Positions 15,837 through 24,506 of a stretch of 64,000 bases of DNA are shown piece after piece. A program made the position numbers and the translations under genes. The stretch is from Gordonia zhenghanii (lineage in GTDB: Bacteria > Actinomycetota > Actinomycetes > Mycobacteriales > Mycobacteriaceae): the NCBI RefSeq assembly GCF_021738965.1, contig NZ_JAKKOQ010000006.1, positions 1-64,000 of the forward strand, read 5' to 3'. The notes under the pieces are model-generated. The model was not told where the DNA came from. It searched no databases and was given only the letters and a program-made list of their open reading frames with translations. Within the stretch, counting starts at the first letter, position 1, and the number at the start of each line of letters is the position of its first letter.

Positions 15837-16873
15837 CAGTTCCCGCCTTCCAACGTGAGCACCATGTTCTGCTGCAGCAGCGGCCCGCTCGTGGCGTGCG
15901 CGACGGCTGTCCAGGCGTCCTGGGTCAGGATCGCGTGCGCCGCGTAACCGATGCGCTGCAAGCCTGCGGAGAACAGCGCGTTCCCGCCCATCACTCCGCC
16001 GGACGGATTGATCCGCGTGCTGTCGCCGATCCCGAGTTCGCGTCGGACGATCAGTTCCTGATGCGTGTACGGCGCATGGATCTCGGCGACGTCGACATCA
16101 CGGCTGCGGTCGCCGAATGCGGTGTCGGCGGCCAGTTTCGTCGACGGTGAGCGCGTCAGATCTCGCGCTCCGAAGTTCGGGGTGTCGATGCGGTGATCCC
16201 AGCCGGTGACCCAAGCCGGGTTGTCGACGAGCTCGCGGGCTCGTTCCTCGCTAGCGAGGATGACGGCGGCACCTGCGTCCGCATACGGCGCGATGTCATG
16301 CGCGCGCAACGGATCTCGAACATACGGCGCAGTCAGGAGTTCATCGGCGTCGGCGCTGTTCGTGCGTGCGGCGACGGCGGCCATCTCGGCCTCGGTCCAG
16401 CTGCCGGCGTCGATGCCTGCGCGAGCCTGCAGTCCGGCGAGTGAGGACGCGCCCGGCCACAGCGGCACCACCGTGTACGGGTCGGTCTGCAGTGTCAGAG
16501 TCATGTCCATGTCGCCAGCCGACGACTTGCCGAAACCGTAGGCCAAGGCGAGGTCCACTTCGCCGGTCGCGATCTTGACCCACGCCTCGTACAGGGCCCA
16601 TGCAGCGTCCATCTCGACGTGCGACTCGTTGATCGGTGGGACGGCGCCGATCGCGTCGATCGCCGAGATGAACGAGAACGCCCGCCCGGCCAGATAGTCC
16701 GATGAACCGCTGCACCAGAATCCGATGTCGGTGCGGCTGATGTTCAGGTCGGCGTACAGCTTCTCGAAGCAGGGGATGAGCATCTCGACACCATTGGTGG
16801 TGCCGTGCGTCTGCGGGACGTTGGCGCTGTGGGCGAACCCTACGACTGCGATCCGCGGGAAATCCGTACTCAT
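15836..16873 (-). CDS. ltp4: Ltp4, thiolase-fold lipid-transfer protein
   Basis: 345 aa homologue of Rv3522. N-terminus PRIAVVGFAHSANVPQTHGTTNGVEML; core FWCSGSSDYLAGRAFSF and AYGFGKSSAGDMD; C-terminal INPSGGVMGGNALFSAGLQRIG in place of the thiolase GHPxG loop. It stands between the DUF35 gene (25-base gap) and ltp3 (1-base overlap), so the three products probably form one complex, by analogy with Ltp2-ChsH2. Confidence 0.9.
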   Translation of the reverse strand: MSTDFPRIAVVGFAHSANVPQTHGTTNGVEMLIPCFEKLYADLNISRTDIGFWCSGSSDYLAGRAFSFISAIDAIGAVPPINESHVEMDAAWALYEAWVKIATGEVDLALAYGFGKSSAGDMDMTLTLQTDPYTVVPLWPGASSLAGLQARAGIDAGSWTEAEMAAVAARTNSADADELLTAPYVRDPLRAHDIAPYADAGAAVILASEERARELVDNPAWVTGWDHRIDTPNFGARDLTRSPSTKLAADTAFGDRSRDVDVAEIHAPYTHQELIVRRELGIGDSTRINPSGGVMGGNALFSAGLQRIGYAAHAILTQDAWTAVAHATSGPLLQQNMVLTLEGGN

Positions 16874-16898
16874 GGTTCGGTCGACTCCTTTCGCAGGT

Positions 16899-17912
16899 CT
16901 ACAGGTGGTTTCGGTACGACTCGAAGTCGGCGTCCGGTTCGCCGTTCGGAGCGAAGTGACTCACGTTGCGTAGCGTGTGGTCCCATTCGGCTTCCGGGCG
17001 CCAGACGGCTTTGACGCGCATGCCCATCCGAACGTCCTCGGCGGGGGTGTCGAGGATCAGATGCAGGAACGGGATGTCGGCACCGTCGAGCAGCACGTAG
17101 GCGGCGACGTACGGCGGTTTGATCTGCTGACCGAGGAACGGCACGTTGACGATGCAGAACGTCGTGATCGTTCCGGTGTCCGACAGTTCGACGCGGTCGA
17201 CAGTCGGTGAGCCGTCGGCCGGGCTCGCCTGGCGTGGTGGGAAGTAGACCTCGCCGGTCGCGACGCGGCCGCCGATGAGCTTGCCCGCCTTGAGTCCTTC
17301 GAGGTACCAGGACTCCTGTTCGGTGGCCGAATGGGAGATCGTCATGCCGATCGGCGTCGTGACGATCACGTTGCCTGCGTCGTCGGCGATCGACTCCCCG
17401 TCTGCCGGCACTGCGGCCTCGGCGGTGTCGCCGAGCGAGAAGTGGCCGATGTCGTCGATCCGTCCGGTGCGCACTTCGCGCCACACAGCGTGCACCCGTG
17501 CTCCGGTGCTCATCTGATCGGGCGAGTCGGCGGCCACCGCGTGCAGCAGCGACGTGTCGGCGCCGTCGAGGCGGATCAGCGCCCACGCGAACGGCCGGTC
17601 GAGCGGCTGTACGTCGGACGGAGACGGTTGCCAGGACCAGGACTCGACTGTGCCGACCGGCGAGACCTCGACGATGTCGGTCGTCGCCGATCCGGTCGTG
17701 GGGTCGAACTCGTTCGGCGGCACGCTCACTCGGCCGTCGGACCCGCGACTGCCGACGATGCGGCCGTCTCGGAGGGCGAGTGCGAACTGGGAGAGCACGG
17801 GGCCGAGCGACCTCGTGTAATCGAAGGTGTTGGTCAGGTCCGCGGATAGGATCTCCGACTCGGGCGCGGGCACCGACACTTCGGGACTCGAATGTTGGGC
17901 ACTAGTAGTCAC
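16899..17912 (-). CDS. Double DUF35 (OB-fold) partner of Ltp3/Ltp4
   Basis: 337 aa, homologue of Rv3521. It contains two DUF35-like halves: the first around residues 70-160 (VEVSPVGTVESWSW, PFAWALIRLDGADTSLLHAV, GARVHAVWREVRTG) and the second around 210-330 (YFPPRQ, VELSDTGTITTFCIVNVPFL, PPYVAAYVLLDGADIPFLHLIL, GMRVKAVWRPE). Such proteins bind thiolase-fold aldolases and help bind the acyl-CoA. The GTG start is 8 bases from a KstR box and its AGGAG would directly abut the start codon, so translation may be leaderless, or the start may be a later GTG. Confidence 0.85.
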   Translation of the reverse strand: MTTSAQHSSPEVSVPAPESEILSADLTNTFDYTRSLGPVLSQFALALRDGRIVGSRGSDGRVSVPPNEFDPTTGSATTDIVEVSPVGTVESWSWQPSPSDVQPLDRPFAWALIRLDGADTSLLHAVAADSPDQMSTGARVHAVWREVRTGRIDDIGHFSLGDTAEAAVPADGESIADDAGNVIVTTPIGMTISHSATEQESWYLEGLKAGKLIGGRVATGEVYFPPRQASPADGSPTVDRVELSDTGTITTFCIVNVPFLGQQIKPPYVAAYVLLDGADIPFLHLILDTPAEDVRMGMRVKAVWRPEAEWDHTLRNVSHFAPNGEPDADFESYRNHL

Positions 17913-17920
17913 CTCCTAAC

Positions 17921-17934
17921 TAGAACACGTTCTA
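17921..17934. promoter_or_regulatory. KstR-type operator between the DUF35-ltp operon and the LLM gene
   Basis: TAGAACACGTTCTA is an exact match to TNNAACNNGTTNNA, between two divergent sterol genes. Confidence 0.88.
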
Positions 17935-17980
17935 GTATTCTGGGCAAGGGTTCGATGAGTCTTCGATGAAAGGTGCGCGC

Positions 17981-19015
17981 GTGAAACTCGGTCTACAGCT
18001 GGGATATTGGGGTGCGGATCCCATCGAGAACGCTGCTGAACTCGTACTCGCAGCCGAGCGCGAGGGCTTCGATTCGGTGTTCACCGCGGAGTCGTGGGGG
18101 TCGGACTGCTACACCCCTCTCGCCTGGTGGGGGTCGCAGACCGCACGCGTGCGGTTGGGGACTGCGGTGGCGCAACTGTCGGCGCGACCTCCGACGTCAC
18201 TGGCGATGGCGGCATTGACGCTCGACCACCTCTCGGGCGGACGGCACGTGATCGGGCTCGGCGTCTCCGGTCCGCAAGTGGTCGAAGGCTGGTACGGGCA
18301 GTCGTTCGGCAAGCCACTCGCGCGGACTAGAGAATACGTGCAGGTGGTGCGGGACGTACTCGCGCGTGAAGCGCCCGTCACCAGCGACGGGCCGCACTAT
18401 CGACTCCCGCTGGCCGACGGGACCGGCGTCACCGGGCTGGGAAAGCCGCTGAAGTCGATCACCCATCCGCTGCGCGCCGACATTCCGATCTGGCTCGGCG
18501 CAGAAGGGCCGCGGAACGTCGCGCAGACTGCGGAGATCGCCGATGGATGGCTCGCCGTCTTCTACACGCCGCGACTGGCCAGCATGTTCGACGCCTGGCT
18601 CGACGAAGGCTTCGCACGACCGGGCGCCCGCCGGTCGCGTGCGACCTTCGAGATCGCTGCGAACGCGCAGTGCGTCATCACCGACGACGTTCCGGCGGCC
18701 ATCGAACGGTATCGTCCGTCGACCGCCCTTTACGTCGGCGGCATGGGCGCGAAGGAGAAGAACTTCCACGCTGACCTGTACCGTCGGATGGGGTACGGCG
18801 AGGTCGTCGACGAGGTCGGACGTCTGTTCCGGTCTGGTGACAAGGCCGAGGCCGTCGCCGCCGTGCCCGACGAGATGGTCCGCGAGACGATGCTCGTCGG
18901 CACCCGGGACGAGGTTCGCGAACAGATCGGTGCGTGGGAGAGGGCCGGCGTCACAACGCTGATGGTCACGGCTCGGGACGTGCAGACGATTCGGGAGTTG
19001 GCCGGACTGGTCTGA
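17981..19015 (+). CDS. F420-dependent LLM-class oxidoreductase (Rv3520c-like)
   Basis: 344 aa luciferase-like monooxygenase-family protein, homologue of Rv3520c. Visible: LGLQLGYWGADP at the N-terminus, VFTAESWGSDCYTPLAWWGSQT, LDHLSGGRHVIGLGVSGPQVVEGWYGQ and IPIWLGAEGPRNV, typical of F420-binding members. GTG 17981 is chosen: GAAAGG lies 7 bases upstream and the protein then begins MKLGLQLGYWG, the family start; ATG 17966 is possible. A KstR box lies 47 bases upstream. The substrate is unknown; a side-chain CoA ester or keto-steroid fits the neighbours. Confidence 0.88.
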   Translation: MKLGLQLGYWGADPIENAAELVLAAEREGFDSVFTAESWGSDCYTPLAWWGSQTARVRLGTAVAQLSARPPTSLAMAALTLDHLSGGRHVIGLGVSGPQVVEGWYGQSFGKPLARTREYVQVVRDVLAREAPVTSDGPHYRLPLADGTGVTGLGKPLKSITHPLRADIPIWLGAEGPRNVAQTAEIADGWLAVFYTPRLASMFDAWLDEGFARPGARRSRATFEIAANAQCVITDDVPAAIERYRPSTALYVGGMGAKEKNFHADLYRRMGYGEVVDEVGRLFRSGDKAEAVAAVPDEMVRETMLVGTRDEVREQIGAWERAGVTTLMVTARDVQTIRELAGLV

Positions 19016-19037
19016 CCGTCGCGCGCGGTCCGGAACG

Positions 19038-19409
19038 TCAGTGCATCGCTCGGATGCAGTAGCTGCGGAGCTCTTTGACCGTGGCAGATTTGGCAGCTCC
19101 CGCGAATCTGAAGGCATGGCTGAACGAGACTCGCCCCGACTCCGTCTCGACGAATCCGTCGCAGGCGGCGAGGCGCCCGTGAGTGATGACGGCTGCGATC
19201 TCCAGGCTTCGGGCCGAGGTGCCCTGGCACGCGTGGACCGCCGCATCTCTGCCCTCGTGAGTCACGTCGCCGACGACTGTCCAGGTGACGTCTTCGGACA
19301 TCCAAGTCGACACTGTCTGTCCGTCGCCGCTGGCCCACGCGGTGACGATCTCGGTGACTATCCCTATCCGGGGTGCATTCCCGCAATCGGTCGGGAGCGT
19401 GATCTCCAT
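19038..19409 (-). CDS. Small NTF2/SnoaL-like protein
   Basis: 123 aa: IVTEIVTAWASGDGQTVSTWMSEDVTWTVVGDVTHEGRDA is the SnoaL/NTF2-like opening, followed by ITHGRLAACDGFVETESGRVSFSHAFRF. No function can be assigned. It is a single gene, convergent with the LLM gene (22 bases) and downstream of, but 50 bases apart from, the TetR gene on the same strand. Confidence 0.7.
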   Translation of the reverse strand: MEITLPTDCGNAPRIGIVTEIVTAWASGDGQTVSTWMSEDVTWTVVGDVTHEGRDAAVHACQGTSARSLEIAAVITHGRLAACDGFVETESGRVSFSHAFRFAGAAKSATVKELRSYCIRAMH

Positions 19410-19459
19410 GACCGGATTGTAGGCCTCGGGGTGATGCGCGGCAGGGCGTCGTCCGGCAG

Positions 19460-20047
19460 TCAATCCGTCGACGAGATCACTTCTCGTGCGGTCGCAGTGA
19501 CGGAGTCTCGCAGCCACTGTCGAGGTCTGCCGTCGGGAAGGTGCCTGCGGACTGCTCCGTACGGAAGGTCGACGAGTGCGTACATCGCTCGGTCGAACTC
19601 TTCGGGACCGGGCTTGTCGAAGTGGCGGCGCGCCCAGTCTTCCAGCGCCGCGCGCGCGGTGGCGTTGCGTTCGCGGAGTTCGGCGGCGACCGTGTGCGGT
19701 GCGCGACGGTCTATCCCACGTTCGTCGAACGTCAGAAGCAGTCGGGCCTTGCCTGGGTTCGCGCCGCACCAGTCGAAGACGTAAGCGATCGCGGCGTCCG
19801 CCGCCGCCGCGGTGTCGGTGTCTGCCAGCGCGTCCACGAAGCCCGTTTGGAACTCGGCGATCGTGCGTATCCAGAGTCGTGCGAGGATCTCGTCGCTCCC
19901 CGCGAAGCGGTGGTAGACCGAACCGGAGGGGGCGCCGGTCGACCGGGCGACGGCCGCGGCGGTGACGGCGGCGGGCCCCTCGTCGACTGCGATCTGCAGT
20001 GCCGCGTCTAGGAGGTCGTTGGTGCTGAACTTAGGACGGCGGCCCAC
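19460..20047 (-). CDS. TetR-family regulator
   Basis: 195 aa. The N-terminal helix-turn-helix is clear: GRRPKFSTNDLLDAALQIAVDEG, then VARSTGAPSGSVYHRFAGSDEILARLW. The C-terminal part (about 60-195) is the ligand domain. The GTG start lies one base after the thioesterase stop, so both are made from one transcript. It is not KstR or KstR2 by the N-terminal sequence I remember. Candidate ligands are acyl-CoAs handled by the neighbouring thioesterase or the sterol enzymes. Confidence 0.83.
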   Translation of the reverse strand: MGRRPKFSTNDLLDAALQIAVDEGPAAVTAAAVARSTGAPSGSVYHRFAGSDEILARLWIRTIAEFQTGFVDALADTDTAAAADAAIAYVFDWCGANPGKARLLLTFDERGIDRRAPHTVAAELRERNATARAALEDWARRHFDKPGPEEFDRAMYALVDLPYGAVRRHLPDGRPRQWLRDSVTATAREVISSTD

Positions 20048-20048
20048 G

Positions 20049-20465
20049 TCACGTTGCGGTCGACGTCGCCAGGACGGTGCCCTGCGCCACGGCGCAGAGC
20101 TTCGTTTCACCCGCGTCGTCGACGACCTCGATCCGACATCGAGCCGTCGCCTTACGGCGGCTGGAGTGCACGAGTTCGGCCGTCGACCGCAGTACGGAGC
20201 CATCTCGGGCGCTGGACACGTAATCGATGGTGAATCCACTGGTCAATACGCTTGGTCCGAGGCCGATCGCGGCGGCGAAGGTGATGCTGTTGTCAGCGAG
20301 ATAGGCGAGAACGCCGCCGTGGACGAGACCGTACTGCTGGCGGAGTCGGTCGTCGACGGGCACTTCGAGAACGGCGCGGTCGTCGCCGAATGCCGTGAGA
20401 CGCGCGCCGAGCAATTCGCTGAACGGCTGCGCGTGCAGGACTTGACTGGCGAGTTCGAACTCCAT
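20049..20465 (-). CDS. PaaI-type hotdog thioesterase
   Basis: 138 aa single hotdog domain: PFSELLGARLTAFGDDRAVLEVPVDD, then the motif QYGLVHGGVLAYLADNSITFAAA (HGG as in PaaI-type acyl-CoA thioesterases). It is followed one base later by a TetR gene. No good Shine-Dalgarno sequence is seen before the ATG. In this setting it may release CoA from stalled sterol intermediates (inference). Confidence 0.82.
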   Translation of the reverse strand: MEFELASQVLHAQPFSELLGARLTAFGDDRAVLEVPVDDRLRQQYGLVHGGVLAYLADNSITFAAAIGLGPSVLTSGFTIDYVSSARDGSVLRSTAELVHSSRRKATARCRIEVVDDAGETKLCAVAQGTVLATSTAT

Positions 20466-20530
20466 GTATTAGAGACTGGCCGCTAATAAAATCGATGTCA
20501 AGGCCTCGATCACGGACCGCGTCCGCAATT

Positions 20531-21340
20531 TCATTCGCCGGTGAACGAAGGCTTCTCCTTGTTGGCGAACGCGCGGGGGCCGATCTTCGCGTCGGCCGAC
20601 TTGAAGACGGCGGCGCCGAGTTCGGCGTCGATCTTGAACGCCTCCTCCTCGTGCAGGCCTTCCGAGTCGCGGATGGTCTTGAGGATCGCCTGGACCGCCA
20701 GCGGTCCGTTCGCCGCGATCTGGTCGGCGATCTGCAGCGCCTTGTCGAGTGCCGTGCCGTCCGGGACCACATAGCCGATCAGTCCGTACCGCTCGGCTTC
20801 GGCCGCGGTGATGTGCCTGCCGGTCAACAGGATGTCGGCGGCGACGGTGTACGGAATCTGCCGAACCAGGCGGACGGCGCTGCCTCCCAATGGGAAGAGT
20901 CCCCACTTCGCTTCCGACACACCGAATTTCGCACTCTCGCCTGCGACGCGGATATCGGTTCCCTGCAAGATCTCAGTACCGCCTGCGATCGCAGGTCCCT
21001 CGACTGCTGCGATCAGCGGTTTGGTGAGACGACGGCCTTTGAGGAGTGCGGGCAGTCGGGTCAGGTCCCAGCCGCCCTGGGTGAACTTGTCGCCGGGGGC
21101 CTGCTTGTTCATCGACTTGAGGTCGGCCCCCGCACAGAAGTAGCCGCCTGCGCCGGTCAGGATGGCCGCCCGGATCTCCGGATCTGCGTCGACCTGGTCC
21201 CATGCCTGCTCCATGATCGCCATCATCTCGGCGGAGAGTGCGTTGCGTGCCTGTGGACGATTCATCGTCACGATCAGGACGTGGCCCCGCTTCTCGACGA
21301 GGCATTCCGGTGCTGCGGTGGCGGTGGTCTGTTCGGACAT
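20531..21340 (-). CDS. echA19: EchA19, enoyl-CoA hydratase of sterol side-chain degradation
   Basis: 269 aa crotonase, homologue of Rv3516. In M. tuberculosis EchA19 hydrates the C24 enoyl-CoA steroid formed by FadE26-FadE27. Oxyanion-hole segments: [25 protein letters not shown] and [18 protein letters not shown]; the crotonase acidic residues lie in [22 protein letters not shown] precedes the ATG. It is divergent from fadD19 with a KstR-like box in the 61-base gap. Confidence 0.9.
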   Translation of the reverse strand: MSEQTTATAAPECLVEKRGHVLIVTMNRPQARNALSAEMMAIMEQAWDQVDADPEIRAAILTGAGGYFCAGADLKSMNKQAPGDKFTQGGWDLTRLPALLKGRRLTKPLIAAVEGPAIAGGTEILQGTDIRVAGESAKFGVSEAKWGLFPLGGSAVRLVRQIPYTVAADILLTGRHITAAEAERYGLIGYVVPDGTALDKALQIADQIAANGPLAVQAILKTIRDSEGLHEEEAFKIDAELGAAVFKSADAKIGPRAFANKEKPSFTGE

Positions 21341-21377
21341 TGATTCCTCCGGTCTCGTGCCATGCCTTGCCACGGAC

Positions 21378-21391
21378 AGTAACACGTTCTA
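21378..21391. promoter_or_regulatory. KstR-type operator between echA19 and fadD19
   Basis: AGTAACACGTTCTA matches TNNAACNNGTTNNA except for the first base; it ends 10 bases before the fadD19 ATG. Confidence 0.72.
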
Positions 21392-21401
21392 GTTTTGACG
21401 C

Positions 21402-23033
21402 ATGGCTTACACAATCGCGGACCTCATCGAGCACGCCGTCGACCTGATGCCCGACCGAGTCGCCCTCGAATCAGGGGACGAGTCCCGGACCTACACCCAG
21501 ATGGAGGAGCGGTCGAACGCGATCGCTCACCAACTCGCCGAACTCGGTGTCGGACCCGGCGATCGAGTCGGTCTGTACAGCAGAAACACCATCGAATCCG
21601 TCGAGTCGATGATCGCCATCTTCAAGATCCGCGCGGTCATGGTGAACGTCAACTACCGCTACGTCGAGCCCGAACTCGAGCACATCATCACCGACTCCGG
21701 GATGAAGGTGCTCATCCACGAAGGCCGCTACACCGAACGCGTCTGCAACGTGTTATCGAAATCGCCGCACGAGGTGGTCGCACGGGTGGTGGTCTCGGCT
21801 CCGACCGACCAACAACCAGGGCTCGACGAGCGGGACGGCGTGGCCGTCGTCGACTACGAGGAGGCGATCGCCGGATCGTCTCGCGAGCGCGACTTCACCG
21901 AGCGCAGCGACGACGACCTGTACATGCTCTACACCGGCGGAACCACCGGGAAGCCGAAGGGTGTCGTCTGGCGTCAAGAAGATGTGTGGCGCGTCCTCGG
22001 CGGCGGGATCGACTGGTACTCGGGCCGACCGGTCGAGAGCGAGTGGGAGCACGCCGAGACCGGGGCCGCGGGCGGTCAACTCGTCCGATTCCCGATCCCG
22101 CCGTTCATCCACGGCGGCAGCCAGTGGGCCATCTTCCAGTCCCTGTTCGCGGGCGGCAAAGCCGTCGTCTACCCCGACTTCGATGCGGCCGAAGTGTGGG
22201 CGGCCGTCGAGAAGCACAAGGTGAACGTCGTCTTCATCACCGGAGACGCGATGGGGCGCCCGATGATCGAGGCGCTTGAGGCCGGCGACTACGACACGTC
22301 GACCGTCGTGTCCGTCGCCTCGTCTGCCGCGCTGTTCTCGCCCGCCGTCAAAGAGCGGTACTTGGAGAAGTTCCCGAATGCCGTCGTCATCGACGCGATC
22401 GGGTCGTCCGAGACCGGGTTCGGCGGCATGGGCATGGCGGTCAAGGGGCAGAGCCGAGTCGGCGCGCCGACGGTCAAAGCCGATCCGAACACGCACGTGC
22501 TGCGTGAGGACGGGACACGGCTGCAACCGGGCGACGACGAGGCCGGCCTTCTCGCCCGGTCCGGTCACATTCCGCTGCGCTATCACAACGCGCCTGCCAA
22601 GAGCGCCGAGACATTCGTCGAATACGACGGCATCCGCTATTCGCTGCCCGGTGACTCGGCGCGCATCGAAGCAGACGGAACCATCACGATGCTCGGCCGC
22701 GGGTCGATGTCGATCAACACGGGCGGCGAGAAGGTGTTCCCCGAAGAGGTCGAGGCCTCGCTGAAGTCGCATCCCGACGTCTTCGACGTGAGCGTCGTCG
22801 GTGTCCCCGACGAACGGTTCGGGCAACGCGTCGCAGCCGTGATCGCCTCGCGTAGCGGCGCCCGTCCGACGCTGGCGGAACTCGGCGAGGTGGTTCGCTC
22901 GGACCTGGCCGGATACAAGGTTCCGCGCAGTGTGTGGTTCGTCGATGAACTCAAGCGTTCGCCCGCAGGAAAACCCGACTATCGGTGGGCAGCCGAGGTG
23001 GCATCGGACCGGCAGCCCGACGAGGCCCTGTAG
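21402..23033 (+). CDS. fadD19: FadD19, steroid C24-branched/C26-acid CoA ligase
   Basis: 543 aa acyl-CoA ligase, homologue of Rv3515c. In Rhodococcus and mycobacteria FadD19 activates the C26 carboxylate and is essential for C24-branched side chains. Motifs: YTGGTTGKPKGVVW at about 177-190, IGSSETG, GDSARIEADGTITMLGRGSMSINTGGEKVFPEEVE and the C-terminal SPAGKPDYRW lysine. The ATG is so near the operator that no ribosome-binding site fits between them. Confidence 0.92.
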   Translation: MAYTIADLIEHAVDLMPDRVALESGDESRTYTQMEERSNAIAHQLAELGVGPGDRVGLYSRNTIESVESMIAIFKIRAVMVNVNYRYVEPELEHIITDSGMKVLIHEGRYTERVCNVLSKSPHEVVARVVVSAPTDQQPGLDERDGVAVVDYEEAIAGSSRERDFTERSDDDLYMLYTGGTTGKPKGVVWRQEDVWRVLGGGIDWYSGRPVESEWEHAETGAAGGQLVRFPIPPFIHGGSQWAIFQSLFAGGKAVVYPDFDAAEVWAAVEKHKVNVVFITGDAMGRPMIEALEAGDYDTSTVVSVASSAALFSPAVKERYLEKFPNAVVIDAIGSSETGFGGMGMAVKGQSRVGAPTVKADPNTHVLREDGTRLQPGDDEAGLLARSGHIPLRYHNAPAKSAETFVEYDGIRYSLPGDSARIEADGTITMLGRGSMSINTGGEKVFPEEVEASLKSHPDVFDVSVVGVPDERFGQRVAAVIASRSGARPTLAELGEVVRSDLAGYKVPRSVWFVDELKRSPAGKPDYRWAAEVASDRQPDEAL

Positions 23034-23109
23034 CGATGTCCGCCGTACCGACGTGCATCAATCAAGCCCCGTAGTCACTCAAGCCCGTAGCGAATGTAAG
23101 GACACAAGA

Positions 23110-24243
23110 ATGAAGACTGACCTCAGCGAGAAGTTCGGTATCGAATACCCGATCTTCGGATTCACGCCGAGCGCGCACGTCGCTGCGGCGATCAGCCGAG
23201 CAGGCGGCCTCGGGGTGCTCGGGTGCGTGCGATTCAACGAGGCCGAGGAGCTCGACGAAGTCCTCGAATGGATGCATGAGAACACCGACGGCAAGCCGTT
23301 CGGTGTCGACGTCGTGATGCCTGCAAAGATCCCGACCGAAGGGTCCAAGGTCGACCTGGACTCGATGATTCCGCCCGAGCATCGCGCGTTCGTGGAGCGG
23401 ACGCTCGACGACCTCGGCGTCCCGCAATTGCCGGACGGTGGCGACCGCGTGAACACCGGGGTCCTCGGGTGGCTGCACTCGGTGGCCCGCTCGCACGTCG
23501 ACATCGCCATGGAGCATGCGCGCAAGTACGGGCAGATCAAGCTGATCGCGAACGCGCTCGGCTCGCCGCCCGAAGACGTCATCGGGCTCGCGCACGAGAA
23601 CGGCGTGCAGGTTGCCGCACTGGCGGGAGCTAAGGAACATGCGCTCAGTCACGTGAATGCGGGCGTCGACATCGTGATCGCGCAGGGGTACGAAGGCGGC
23701 GGTCACACCGGTGAGGTCACGTCGATGATCCTGTGGCCCGAACTCGTCGACGCGCTCGGCGACACCGCCCCCGTCCTCGCCGCAGGAGGGGTCGGGAGCG
23801 GCAGGCAGATGGCTGCCGCCATCGCGCTCGGCGCACAGGGCGTGTGGATGGGCACCTACTGGCTGACGGCGGCCGAGTACGAGTTGGGCGCCACCGGCGA
23901 CGGCCCGTCCACCGTCCAGCAGGCCCTTCTCTCTGCGACGTCGCGCGACACCGTTCGGCGGCGCATCTACTCCGGTAAGCCGGCCCGGCTGCTCAAGACG
24001 AAGTGGACCGACGCATGGGACGCGAAGGGGGCGCCCGAACCGCTTCCGATGCCGCTGCAGAACTTGCTGGTCGGCGAGGCTCACGCGCGTATCTCGCAGG
24101 CAGCCGACCCCGAGGTCGTCGCCATGCCCGCAGGTCAGATCGTGGGCCGCTGCAATGAGATCCTGCCCGTCGAAGAGATGATCTCCGGACTGGTGGCCGA
24201 GTACAAGCAGGCTGCGTCCAGGATTCAGGCGACCCTCGACTGA
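23110..24243 (+). CDS. Nitronate-monooxygenase-family flavoprotein
   Basis: 377 aa FMN TIM-barrel protein. FGIEYPIFGFTPSAHVAAAISRAGGLGVLG is the N-terminal signature; AQGYEGGGHTGEV and VLAAGGVGSGRQMAAAIALGAQGVWMGT are the phosphate-binding loops. It is longer than IpdC, with an insert around residues 60-130 (VVMPAKIPTEGSK, RVNTGVLG). ATG 23110 has AAGGA upstream. It lies 76 bases behind fadD19, so co-transcription under KstR is likely. The substrate is unknown; by analogy with IpdC it may act on a CoA thioester rather than a nitronate. Confidence 0.82.
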   Translation: MKTDLSEKFGIEYPIFGFTPSAHVAAAISRAGGLGVLGCVRFNEAEELDEVLEWMHENTDGKPFGVDVVMPAKIPTEGSKVDLDSMIPPEHRAFVERTLDDLGVPQLPDGGDRVNTGVLGWLHSVARSHVDIAMEHARKYGQIKLIANALGSPPEDVIGLAHENGVQVAALAGAKEHALSHVNAGVDIVIAQGYEGGGHTGEVTSMILWPELVDALGDTAPVLAAGGVGSGRQMAAAIALGAQGVWMGTYWLTAAEYELGATGDGPSTVQQALLSATSRDTVRRRIYSGKPARLLKTKWTDAWDAKGAPEPLPMPLQNLLVGEAHARISQAADPEVVAMPAGQIVGRCNEILPVEEMISGLVAEYKQAASRIQATLD

Positions 24244-24260
24244 CCGAGGCGGTGGCGGTC

Positions 24261-24506
24261 CTACTTCCGCCCGTATCGACGGTTGAACCGTTCGACTCGG
24301 CCCTCGGTGTCCATGACGCGTTGCGCACCCGTCCAGAACGGGTGCGAGTCACTGGTCACGTCGACGACGATCAACGGGTAGACGTTGCCGTCCGACCAGT
24401 CGACAGTGTTCTCCGACGTCGCCGTCGACCGTGTCAGAAACTCGGTGCCGGTCGCGGCGTCACGGAACACGACGGGGTGGTAGTCGGGGTGGATTCCGGT
24501 CTTCAT
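24261..24506 (-). CDS. rpmE2: Ribosomal protein L31 type B (zinc-independent)
   Basis: 81 aa: [27 protein letters not shown] and the C-terminal [13 protein letters not shown] identify L31. No cysteines are present, so it is the C-minus form that replaces the zinc-binding L31 when zinc is short. The ATG overlaps the stop of the COG0523 gene by 4 bases. It is convergent with the flavoprotein gene (17-base gap). Confidence 0.93.
   Translation of the reverse strand: MKTGIHPDYHPVVFRDAATGTEFLTRSTATSENTVDWSDGNVYPLIVVDVTSDSHPFWTGAQRVMDTEGRVERFNRRYGRK

Noticed and set aside
22930..23109. N-terminal extension of the flavoprotein into fadD19
   Set aside because: The extension overlaps fadD19 in another frame; ATG 23110 has a ribosome-binding site and starts at the family N-terminus.
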